Shown here: positions 5,773 to 10,913 of the stretch, in pieces
How positions within the stretch are numbered: the stretch's first letter is position 1
Layout of the letters: the number at the start of each line of letters is the position of its first letter
IMG/VR virus record: IMGVR_UViG_3300025137_000225
Location: 1-27,381 of that record
Reading direction: 5' to 3' (one strand)
Length of the DNA stretch: 27,381 bases
DNA from: a virus
Notes under the pieces: model-generated
What the model was told of the DNA's origin: nothing
What the model saw: the letters and a program-made list of their open reading frames with translations, nothing else
The model's database searches: none
Position numbers and translations under genes: made by a program

Positions 5773-6000
5773 ATGGATTTAGAAAATAAATTTTGCGAAC
5801 AATTAATATCGCAATATCGTAAAAGACGTTACAAATTGAAGTTATCACAACCTCAAGTTGATCAAATCATTGGTATTGCTGATGGTTTAACGGCTAAATG
5901 GGAAATAGGTTATAGAAAACCTACTTTATTTAATGCTTTTGCTTGGGCTGAATCATTAGATTGTGATTTAATTTTAAAACCTAGAAAAAAACAAAAATGA
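5773..6000 (+). CDS. Cro/C1-type helix-turn-helix regulator
   Basis: A 75-residue protein containing one XRE-family helix-turn-helix: YRKRRYKLKLSQPQVDQIIG (15-34) as the first helices, LTAKWEIGYRKPTLFNAFAWAESL (39-62) as the recognition helix and its support, then a short C-terminal strand (CDLILKPR). There is no dimerisation or cleavage domain, so it is Cro-sized rather than CI-sized. It is the first rightward gene of a divergent region and is well placed to bind the region and set the balance of the two directions. The ribosome binding site is an unusual run of six Gs (CTGGGGGG). The stop overlaps the start of the resolvase gene (ATGA). Confidence 0.75.
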   Translation: MDLENKFCEQLISQYRKRRYKLKLSQPQVDQIIGIADGLTAKWEIGYRKPTLFNAFAWAESLDCDLILKPRKKQK

Positions 6001-6464
6001 TTTGTGGTATAGATCCAGGTTTATCTGGTGGCATAGCATTTTTAAATAATAATAGCTTAGAAGTTTTACCTATGCCTATTAGTACACTTGTAATAGCCAA
6101 TAAAAAAACAAGATATATAAATATTTTAAATTTATGTAATATTTTTATTGCAAGAAACACTCTTAATTCTTGTATTATAGAAAAACAACAATCTATGCCT
6201 AATCAAGGTTTATCTTCTACTTTTAAAACTGGATTAGGTTATGGTATTTTATTAGGTGTTAGTAATGTATATTTTGAAGATGTTGTTAATATTACAGCTA
6301 GAGAATGGAAAAAATATTTTGGTTTATCTTCTAATAAAGAAGAAGCTAGAGCATTAGCATCTGAATTATATCCTGATTACAAACATTTTTGGAAACTTAA
6401 AAAACATGACGGACTCGCTGAGTCTGTTTTAATTGCACATTGGGGGAAACATAATGGCAAATGA
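5997..6464 (+). CDS. RuvC-like Holliday junction resolvase
   Basis: A 155-residue nuclease with the RNase H-like fold of RuvC. Visible motifs are CGIDPGLSGGIAF (3-15) with catalytic D6, IIEKQQSMP (60-68) with E62, and KKHDGLAESVLIAHWG (135-150) with D138 and E142 in the DxxE helix. The middle block GLGYGILLG (79-87) is the usual RuvC G-rich turn. It would cut branched recombination intermediates before packaging, downstream of the exonuclease-annealase step. The start overlaps the Cro-like gene by four bases. Confidence 0.87.
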   Translation: MICGIDPGLSGGIAFLNNNSLEVLPMPISTLVIANKKTRYINILNLCNIFIARNTLNSCIIEKQQSMPNQGLSSTFKTGLGYGILLGVSNVYFEDVVNITAREWKKYFGLSSNKEEARALASELYPDYKHFWKLKKHDGLAESVLIAHWGKHNGK

Positions 6465-6936
6465 ATTAACAGAAACACAGATAACATCTTTAGATACAGT
6501 ACGTAGACGTATTAATGAGGCTGTATGCATACCAGTTCGTGAACTTAATAGAGAATCTATTGATGATTATTTAGATGAAGCAGAAGAATCTGTATTAAGA
6601 TTATTAGAAGGTGCTGGGCCTGATAAAATAGCTAGAGGCATATCATTTACTGCTAAAATGTTAGGTTGTAAGGATTTAGATAGTTTTTTATTAAAAGGAT
6701 TTCAAAAAATATTATCTTCTATACCTAATGATTTATGGGAACGTGGTGTTTTAAAGTTATTAGAAACACATACGTATTGTAAAATGCCAACACCTGGTGA
6801 ATTTTTATCACCAATTCGTGTAGAATGGTATGAACGTAAAGATTTATTAAAACGTATTCAGTTGCATAAATCTCGTTTACAATTATCTGATACGTTAAAT
6901 GATAGAAAACCTAGTAATATCAAGATGTTACAGTAG
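6454..6936 (+). CDS. Hypothetical protein, possible replication accessory factor
   Basis: A 160-residue protein. The ATG at 6454 has GGGGGA eight bases before it and is preferred to an in-frame start at 6433. It is helical throughout, and the block ISFTAKMLGCKDLDSFLLKG followed by YCKMPTPGEFLSPIR (about 109-123) recalls the P-(T/S)-P-x-E-(F/I) pattern near the end of some phage replication or helicase-loader proteins. The resemblance is weak and by eye only. It is encoded with the resolvase, so a DNA-metabolism role is reasonable but unproved. Its 3' end overlaps the convergent gene by nine bases. Confidence 0.55.
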   Translation: MANELTETQITSLDTVRRRINEAVCIPVRELNRESIDDYLDEAEESVLRLLEGAGPDKIARGISFTAKMLGCKDLDSFLLKGFQKILSSIPNDLWERGVLKLLETHTYCKMPTPGEFLSPIRVEWYERKDLLKRIQLHKSRLQLSDTLNDRKPSNIKMLQ

Positions 6937-7110
6937 GTTTAACCATTTTTCTTTTATATTAGTTAATACATAATTGTTGTGATTTATAAGAACATCATAT
7001 TTTGGAAATTGTTCCATAGTTCTACCTACAATGGTAGCTTCTTCTTTTCTTTGTTTGGCTGTATTATCTAAATAGGTAACAATAACTTTATCATTTAATA
7101 TGTAAGGCAT
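6928..7110 (-). CDS. Hypothetical protein
   Basis: A 60-residue protein starting MPYILNDKVIVTYLDN, strand-rich with short charged turns (KQRKEEATIVGRTM) and a C-terminal helix (NIKEKWLNLL). It is the last gene of the leftward unit from 9373 and overlaps the tail of the convergent rightward gene. The ribosome binding site is GAAGGAGAAT. No family recognised. Confidence 0.6.
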   Translation of the reverse strand: MPYILNDKVIVTYLDNTAKQRKEEATIVGRTMEQFPKYDVLINHNNYVLTNIKEKWLNLL

Positions 7111-7112
7111 AA

Positions 7113-7352
7113 TTATTCTCCTTCTTCTACATTAAATGTAATTTTTATTTTTGTACTCCAATAATTAGCTTTTGTTTTCCAATAATCTAAATGTTTATAA
7201 AGCTCAAAAGAATCATAAAGATTTTCTTGTTCATAAACTATTTTAGTTTCTACAAGAGGAACTTTATAATCGATATGTTTTTTCTTTTTTTCATTCCATT
7301 TGCTTTTAGTGGTTTCTATTTCTTCTACTTTAAAATTTGTTATATTAATCAT
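7113..7352 (-). CDS. Hypothetical protein
   Basis: A 79-residue, lysine- and glutamate-rich protein with strands (FKVEEIETTK, ETKIVYEQE) and an aromatic helix (YKHLDYWKTKANYWSTK). The LYDSFELYKHLDYWKTKANYW pattern has no family that I recognise. Its ATG overlaps the stop of the upstream membrane-protein gene by one base, so it should be co-translated with it. Confidence 0.6.
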   Translation of the reverse strand: MINITNFKVEEIETTKSKWNEKKKKHIDYKVPLVETKIVYEQENLYDSFELYKHLDYWKTKANYWSTKIKITFNVEEGE

Positions 7353-7561
7353 TATATATACTTTCTTTTATTAAGTTTTTTAGTTAAGTTCCAAGAACAT
7401 ATGCACACAGTTATCCATAGAGGCGCACCTAGTACAGATACCAGTAGCGTTGGGTTAATGCCCATTACTAACAGTATAAACAAAATACTTATACTTGATG
7501 CTACATGAACTATGACAAATGTGCCTAGAAATGATGCTTTACTTCTGAATCTTGGTGTCAT
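7352..7561 (-). CDS. Small two-helix membrane protein
   Basis: A 69-residue protein with two hydrophobic segments: about residues 11-33 (FLGTFVIVHVASSISILFIL) and 38-58 (TLLVSVLGAPLWITVCICSW). The N-terminus (MTPRFRSK) and C-terminus (TKKLNKRKYI) are both basic, so both ends should face the cytoplasm. Size and topology would also fit a holin, but it lies in the early leftward unit, away from the lysis genes, so another membrane role such as superinfection exclusion is possible. The gene overlaps the one upstream by 23 bases. Confidence 0.6.
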   Translation of the reverse strand: MTPRFRSKASFLGTFVIVHVASSISILFILLVMGINPTLLVSVLGAPLWITVCICSWNLTKKLNKRKYI

Positions 7562-7742
7562 TTAATGCCTCCATTATTTCTGGTATATTTTCTTTATCAT
7601 CATATTGGCTTAAAGATTTTTCACTTATAAAAAATTTAACGTGGATAAATCCACCTTGCATAGAACTTATAGTAAATTTATGAGGGCATGTTTTTAACCA
7701 AGCTAAACAAGATAGAATATTTTTAATTTGAAATGAAATCAT
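7539..7742 (-). CDS. Hypothetical protein
   Basis: A 67-residue protein with strands in the first half (FQIKNILSCLAWLK, HKFTISSMQGGFIHVKFFIS) and an acidic helix near the end (KENIPEIMEALND). It overlaps the upstream gene by four bases and the downstream membrane-protein gene by 23. A copy of the leftward motif (7601-7612) lies within its coding sequence, upstream of the next gene. No family recognised. Confidence 0.55.
   Translation of the reverse strand: MISFQIKNILSCLAWLKTCPHKFTISSMQGGFIHVKFFISEKSLSQYDDKENIPEIMEALNDTKIQK
7601..7612 (-). promoter_or_regulatory. Leftward repeat motif, copy 2 (TAAGCCAATATG)
   Basis: A copy of TWAGCCAATRTA reading TAAGCCAATATG, inside a coding gene and 40 bases before the start of the two-helix membrane protein at 7561. 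It is the only motif copy in coding sequence, so it is the least certain. Confidence 0.3.
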
Positions 7743-7981
7743 TTTTTAGCCCTTTCTTGTGCTTTAATCATTTCTTCTAAATCTTTATCTCTAAATACTA
7801 ATTTAAAACCTGCTTTTTTTAATAATTTTACTGTTTCTTCTGGTGGAGTTATATCTATTTTTTTATCTTTACGATTTAATTCTGCTATAGCTTGTTGTTG
7901 TTCGTCTAAGTCTTGTTGTTCTAATTCTTCTTGGTTTAATTCTTCTTGTTTTTCTATGTGTTGATCTGACATTTTACCCAT
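7739..7981 (-). CDS. Hypothetical acidic coiled-coil protein
   Basis: An 80-residue protein. The first ~40 residues are almost all E, Q, L and D (KQEELNQEELEQQDLDEQQQ), a strongly helical, coiled-coil-like stretch. It then has a short folded part (PPEETVKLLKKAGFKLVFRD). The start at 7981 has AAGGAAAA before it, whereas the alternative at 7972 has no binding site. It overlaps the 58-residue gene upstream by eight bases. No family recognised. Confidence 0.6.
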   Translation of the reverse strand: MGKMSDQHIEKQEELNQEELEQQDLDEQQQAIAELNRKDKKIDITPPEETVKLLKKAGFKLVFRDKDLEEMIKAQERAKK

Positions 7982-8150
7982 TTTTATTTTCCTTTAATTT
8001 TTGTATAACAAAGTTTAAATTAAAATATGCTTCTTCAATATCTTCATAACGATTTTTCCATTTTGACCAACCTCTTCCTGGATCAATTTTAATTCTAACA
8101 ATGTTTAATGCATTTAGTATTATTTCTAAGTCATTTAAATTATTTTTCAT
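7974..8150 (-). CDS. Small hypothetical protein
   Basis: A 58-residue protein beginning MKNNLNDLEIILNALNIVRI and containing KIDPGRGWSKWKNRYEDIEE. The ribosome binding site AGGAG is well placed before the ATG. It is helical and charged, with no membrane segment and no recognised family. It lies between the structured region after SSB and the acidic coiled-coil gene, which it overlaps by eight bases. Confidence 0.65.
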   Translation of the reverse strand: MKNNLNDLEIILNALNIVRIKIDPGRGWSKWKNRYEDIEEAYFNLNFVIQKLKENKNG

Positions 8151-8195
8151 GAGGCAATCTCCTGTAAGTTGTTGTTTTATGAGGCTTTTTTTTAG

Positions 8196-8263
8196 ATTAT
8201 TCCAACTGGACAGACTTAGTCTAGCATCCTGTTATGTGTTCCTTGCTTGTAACTGGGAATAAT
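8196..8263 (-). other. Long-range inverted repeat after SSB
   Basis: ATTATTCC (8196-8203) and GGAATAAT (8256-8263) can pair across a 52-base loop that contains AGACTTAGTCT, itself an 11-base dyad of the operator kind. It lies between SSB and the next gene on the transcribed minus strand, where it is followed by an A-run rather than a U-run, so it is not a terminator. Confidence 0.35.
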
Positions 8264-8279
8264 TATAGCTAGATACCTT

Positions 8280-8338
8280 TTGGAGATAATAGTAATCCAT
8301 TAACGTATTGGTATACTCTGGAATTCTATTATCTCCAA
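8280..8338 (-). other. Long stem-loop downstream of SSB
   Basis: TTGGAGATAATAG (8280-8292) and CTATTATCTCCAA (8326-8338) form a perfect 13-base stem around a 33-base loop. The stem could be lengthened inside by AATCC/GGATT pairing with one bulge. It lies just after the SSB stop on the transcribed strand. A 3'-end stabiliser, RNase III site or small RNA are all possible. Confidence 0.5.
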
Positions 8339-8340
8339 CT

Positions 8341-8357
8341 CCCTTTAGCTAAAAGGG
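8341..8357 (-). other. Short stem-loop spanning the SSB stop codon
   Basis: CCCTTT (8341-8346) and AAAGGG (8352-8357) form a 6-base stem around a 5-base loop that holds the SSB stop codon. It abuts the 13-base stem at 8280-8338, giving stacked structures at the 3' end of SSB. Confidence 0.4.
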
Positions 8358-8783
8358 AATATCGTCATCATGCATTGTTGATACAGGATTAGTATTTGAT
8401 GGTGTAACTGTAGCACCTTTGCCTTTAGTGCTAACCAGTTTAAGCTGACCACCAAAACCTGATATATTAATTTTCATGCGTGTTAGCATTGGAGGCTTAC
8501 CGTCTGAACTTGTTAATGTTTTAGATTCGTATGAGTCCATTTTAGGAAAACCTGATACTAATACTGTAGCACCTTTGTCTATATAAGGAACAATAACATT
8601 AGATACTAAATTGCCTATGGCATCTACAGTATACCAATGTGTTGTTTTTTGCATTTGACCTGTTCTAGATTTGTATTGCTCTGTAACAGCTATGTTAAAT
8701 GAAGCTCCTTGTGTATCACCAACAGTTCTAACTACTGGTTTTGCACCTACGTTTCCTAGTACTGTAATATTTGCGTATGACAT
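8349..8783 (-). CDS. ssb: Single-stranded DNA-binding protein
   Basis: A 144-residue OB-fold SSB. The start MSYANITVLGNVGAKPVVR at 8783 has GAAAGG before it. Conserved SSB blocks follow: SFNIAVTEQYK, THWYTVDAIGNLVSNVIVPYIDKGATVLVSGFP (the W-Y-V...G-LA...Y..KG..V.V.G pattern), then a disordered S/T/P/N-rich linker. The C-terminus is DDDIPF, the classic acidic tail by which bacterial SSB recruits replication and repair proteins, so this one could talk to host enzymes. The frame stays open for another 69 codons upstream, to an ATG at 8990, but that extension is unlike SSB and overlaps stem-loops. Confidence 0.92.
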   Translation of the reverse strand: MSYANITVLGNVGAKPVVRTVGDTQGASFNIAVTEQYKSRTGQMQKTTHWYTVDAIGNLVSNVIVPYIDKGATVLVSGFPKMDSYESKTLTSSDGKPPMLTRMKINISGFGGQLKLVSTKGKGATVTPSNTNPVSTMHDDDIPF

Positions 8784-8829
8784 GAGTGTTGACCTTTCTA
8801 TTTTAAGTTGTTGAAATATACGCTTAATT

Positions 8830-8911
8830 ATTCTACATTGGCTTAACCGTTTGACCAAGCTAAACCAATGCAGTCTTATTGAGGCATCACGTTTAGCCTC
8901 TCTGGTAGAAT
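8830..8911 (-). other. Possible three-way-junction RNA structure in the SSB leader
   Basis: An outer stem (ATTCTA 8830-8835 with TAGAAT 8906-8911) encloses two hairpins: CATTGG (8836-8841) with CCAATG (8865-8870), and GAGGC (8881-8885) with GCCTC (8896-8900). The whole lies 47 bases or more upstream of the SSB start. It does not fit tRNA, as there is no T-loop. It could be a leader that controls SSB synthesis. Confidence 0.4.
8834..8845 (-). promoter_or_regulatory. Leftward repeat motif, copy 3 (TAAGCCAATGTA), upstream of ssb
   Basis: A perfect copy of TWAGCCAATRTA, 51 bases before the SSB start. On the minus strand TATATT occurs 17 bases after AGCCAA, so at this site the motif could stand in the -35 position. 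It doubles as one arm of the CATTGG/CCAATG hairpin. Confidence 0.45.
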
Positions 8912-8994
8912 AGCGACTTGTATACATAGTATCTACCTGAATTAATATTAACTTAACTAACATACGTCTTCTTTCAGATTCTGTGACCATTAAG

Positions 8995-9079
8995 TTAATA
9001 CATTTTAGATATATTTCGTAGTTGCTCTAATTCGGGGTTATTTTTTACCGACTTCTTCTACGTTTATATCATCTAAAAC
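8995..9079 (-). pseudogene. Possible frameshifted gene remnant
   Basis: Directly after the stop of the membrane-protein gene, the same frame reads VLDDINVEEVGK up to a run of six A and a stop. If one A of that run is removed, the reading continues as KNNPELEQLRNISKMY and then stops. The joined 27 residues look like ordinary protein, but no start codon is present. It may be a decayed gene end, a sequencing error in the A-run, or chance. Confidence 0.25.
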
Positions 9080-9373
9080 TTATTTGGATTGCCATTTAGC
9101 TTCTTGGTCAACCCATTTTAATTTCATCTTTTTAATTATTGGCTTTTGATAACCAAATACACGTTTGTATAGAAATAAGAAAATTGAAATTAATATACCA
9201 CCCAGTAACCCTGCTACCATTCCAGCAAAAGTTCCTGCAAACATAAGGACTAATCCTACTGTTGATAATATATCTACAATGATTTCATAGTTAGCTATTT
9301 TTTTGAGTCCTATCTTAGCAAATAATAATATAAAAGCACTACCTGATATAATACCGAATAATAAAAACTCCAT
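9080..9373 (-). CDS. Small membrane protein with two or three transmembrane segments
   Basis: A 97-residue protein. Hydrophobic segments lie at about residues 2-19 (FLLFGIISGSAFILLFA), 32-46 (VDILSTVGLVLMFAG) and 47-68 (FAGMVAGLLGGILISIFLFLY); the last two may form a hairpin. The C-terminal ~28 residues are basic and soluble (KRVFGYQKPIIKKMKLKWVDQEAKWQSK). The ribosome binding site is AAAGGAGA. It is the first gene of the leftward unit that includes SSB, just beyond a terminator, so it should have its own promoter. Function unknown. Confidence 0.65.
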   Translation of the reverse strand: MEFLLFGIISGSAFILLFAKIGLKKIANYEIIVDILSTVGLVLMFAGTFAGMVAGLLGGILISIFLFLYKRVFGYQKPIIKKMKLKWVDQEAKWQSK

Positions 9374-9396
9374 TTTTAAATCTCCTTTATAAAACT

Positions 9397-9408
9397 TATA
9401 TTGGCTAA
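9397..9408 (-). promoter_or_regulatory. Leftward repeat motif, copy 4 (TTAGCCAATATA)
   Basis: A perfect copy of TWAGCCAATRTA, 24 bases before the membrane-protein start at 9373. It is the only promoter-like signal I see between the terminator at 9517-9552 and that gene. The surrounding 9374-9516 also repeats TTATTG and GAGGC words several times. Confidence 0.4.
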
Positions 9409-9516
9409 TTGTTTATTGAGGCTTAACCTTTGAGGCTTACCCCAAAGCTGTTTATTGCAATGAGGCAGACCCCAGCGAACCGAACTCTTGTGAGGTGAGC
9501 TGTGTGAATATCGAAT

Positions 9517-9552
9517 AAAAAAAAAGCATCTACTTCGTTAAAAATAGATGCT
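9517..9552 (-). terminator. Rho-independent terminator of the 10813-9566 unit
   Basis: On the minus strand AGCATCTA, a 12-base loop and TAGATGCT are followed by a run of Ts (nine As on the plus strand, 9517-9525). The 8-base stem and U-run are a standard intrinsic terminator. It lies 14 bases beyond the stop of the 50-residue gene and so ends that leftward transcript. Confidence 0.88.
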
Positions 9553-9565
9553 GTTTCTAGGAGAG

Positions 9566-9718
9566 CTAAAAGTTAACTTTAATTTTAGGAGTATTTTCCA
9601 ATCTTATTTTAGGTATAAATCTTCCTAACGATTTAACATGTTTAGTAATTTTATTGCTTATTTGAGCATTTTCTAATTCTTCTATTCTTTTTTCTAATTG
9701 TTTCATTGTTAAAGCCAT
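9566..9718 (-). CDS. Small basic protein with an N-terminal coiled coil
   Basis: A 50-residue protein beginning MALTMKQLEKRIEELENAQI, a clear heptad-type helix, then a basic C-terminal half (KHVKSLGRFIPKIRL, KIKVNF). AAGGAAA precedes the ATG at good spacing. A strong terminator follows its stop, which supports it as the last gene of a real transcription unit. No family recognised. Confidence 0.65.
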   Translation of the reverse strand: MALTMKQLEKRIEELENAQISNKITKHVKSLGRFIPKIRLENTPKIKVNF

Positions 9719-9742
9719 AATATTTTCCTTTAAATTAATTGT

Positions 9743-9823
9743 AGATACTCACTCTTAAGCTCATCCTAAGAGCAAGTATCTGGTTGATAGCTTGATTGCT
9801 ATTGGTAGAGATTAAGCCTCTAC
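9743..9823 (-). other. Three tandem stem-loops between genes
   Basis: Stem 1 pairs AGATACT+CTCTTA (9743-9757) with TAAGAG+AGTATCT (9767-9781), broken only by a symmetric CA/CA internal loop. Stem 2 is ATAGC (9787-9791) with GCTAT (9798-9802). Stem 3 is GTAGAG (9805-9810) with CTCTAC (9818-9823) and overlaps the end of the 240-residue gene. No U-run follows, so they are more likely RNA-stability or processing elements than terminators. Confidence 0.45.
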
Positions 9824-10534
9824 TTTCTCTGGTATCTCGAAGTCTGCTGGTACTTGGTACTCATTGACTGATGATTTGTCGTCTATGCCATTATGTCTTG
9901 GTGTATATGGCACAGTTTTTGGTTTGCGACTGGTGTTTAAATCTCTGAGTATAGATTGTAATCTAGGGTCATCTGCTGACATTCTAGATACAGATGCTTT
10001 AGATTTTTGTGTTTCCTTTCTGTTATGACGCTTGGGCCAATTTTGTAAATTTAGCTCTGTTATCATGCGTTCTCTAACTGTTGATAGCACATTTACTGAT
10101 TGATTAAGTACCCCCCATTGTTGACGTAATTTACCTAATGATTCTTCTAATTCCATTTGTTGATTTACGTCTATGTCACCACCACTATGTATTCTATCGT
10201 TAAACCTTTTTAGTTTAGATGCTACATAGTTGCCGTGGTCTGCTGTTTGGTCACGTTTGTTTTCTGCTGTAGTTAAGAAGCCGTCTGTTAACTTCATAAC
10301 AGCTATTCTATCTTCCGAATGCAAGTCATTGAGAGATGATAATGCAATAGTCATGTGATAGCCGAAGTTATTTAGTGCCTCTGTAGTTGGTAAGCAGATG
10401 CCAGCCCAGCGTTCTGTTGCTAATTCTTTTAGCTCATCTTGCGTGTGGTCTGGTATTTGTCCTAGTACGGGACTTGAACCTGCTTTGTGGTCTATTGAAG
10501 TAACTACGTCTGAATTAAGTATTGGTTGTGTCAT
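9812..10534 (-). CDS. Hypothetical protein of 240 residues
   Basis: A soluble, mostly helical protein. Residues ~35-170 are long charged helices (DELKELATERWAGICLPTTEALNNF, ESLGKLRQQWGVLNQSVNVLSTVRERMI). The C-terminal ~70 residues are basic and proline-rich (KRHNRKETQKSKASVSR, SRKPKTVPYTPRHNG) with an acidic end, so probably disordered. No family recognised. Base composition is clearly richer in GC than most of the window (27 of 60 on the line 10381-10440), as in the neighbouring terS region. The ribosome binding site is AGGAGG. It is in one unit with the genes at 10628-10813 and 9566-9718. Confidence 0.65.
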   Translation of the reverse strand: MTQPILNSDVVTSIDHKAGSSPVLGQIPDHTQDELKELATERWAGICLPTTEALNNFGYHMTIALSSLNDLHSEDRIAVMKLTDGFLTTAENKRDQTADHGNYVASKLKRFNDRIHSGGDIDVNQQMELEESLGKLRQQWGVLNQSVNVLSTVRERMITELNLQNWPKRHNRKETQKSKASVSRMSADDPRLQSILRDLNTSRKPKTVPYTPRHNGIDDKSSVNEYQVPADFEIPEKVEA

Positions 10535-10564
10535 GTTGACCTCCTAAGTTAATCTTATGAAAAT

Positions 10565-10576
10565 TACATTGGCTAA
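10565..10576 (-). promoter_or_regulatory. Leftward repeat motif, copy 5 (TTAGCCAATGTA)
   Basis: A perfect copy of TWAGCCAATRTA, 31 bases before the start of the 240-residue gene. It also forms one arm of a hairpin, CATTGGCTA (10567-10575) with TAGCCAATG (10592-10600), so here motif and stem coincide. Confidence 0.45.
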
Positions 10577-10600
10577 TGATGTTTGTACCACTAGCCAATG
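10567..10600 (-). other. Stem-loop between two leftward genes
   Basis: CATTGGCTA and TAGCCAATG make a perfect 9-base stem around a 16-base loop. The same CATTGG/CCAATG stem occurs in the SSB leader at 8836-8870. The inverted copies could be a dimer binding site in DNA or a hairpin in RNA. Confidence 0.45.
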
Positions 10601-10627
10601 CCTGTTGTTGATGTTGATAGTAATGTG

Positions 10628-10813
10628 TTACACTTCCATGTTTAAGTTATCGGATATTAAAGATTGTATCTGGTCTACCCTGTCTGGGTCGCCTGATTGA
10701 TGCGCTTGCATTAAATCCGTTACTAAATGTTCGTTGTTAGGCAGTTTTTTACTTAGTGCCTCTAGCTGTTCTAGAGTGATAACGCCTAGTTTATTGTTGA
10801 TAGTATTGTTCAT
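10628..10813 (-). CDS. Small acidic hypothetical protein
   Basis: A 61-residue helical protein (VITLEQLEALSKKLPNNEHLVTDLMQAH, DPDRVDQIQSLISDNLN) with no membrane segment and no recognised family. It is the first gene of the leftward unit that leaves the large non-coding region. AAAGGGGA precedes its ATG. Like the next gene, it has a higher GC content than the early genes further left. Confidence 0.6.
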   Translation of the reverse strand: MNNTINNKLGVITLEQLEALSKKLPNNEHLVTDLMQAHQSGDPDRVDQIQSLISDNLNMEV

Positions 10814-10882
10814 GGTATAGTCCCCTTTTTTTGGATGCTTAATTGCATCATCATCATCAATGATGTTCTACTTGTCTGTCGG

Positions 10883-10913
10883 TTTCTAGTCCTGTCGGCT
10901 TGCCAAATGTCAA
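10883..10913 (-). promoter_or_regulatory. Possible leftward promoter with CTGTCGG direct repeats
   Basis: On the minus strand TTGACA (10913-10908) is followed after 19 bases by TAGAAA (10888-10883). The spacing is long and the -10 is weak. CTGTCGG occurs twice, 16 bases apart (10876-10882 and 10892-10898), around the -10, as expected for operator sites. Confidence 0.35.

Noticed and set aside
7411-7419. DnaA box (TTATCCATA)
   Set aside because: It is off consensus at the end, occurs once, and lies inside the two-helix membrane-protein gene without an AT-rich unwinding region.
8282-8336. tRNA fragment or truncated tRNA
   Set aside because: The long stem with a 33-base loop lacks every tRNA signature; it is a simple hairpin.
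8830-8911. tRNA-like gene
   Set aside because: The outer stem and two hairpins suggest a cloverleaf, but there is no T-loop (TTCRA) beside the acceptor stem, no anticodon arm at the right place and no D-loop pattern on either strand.
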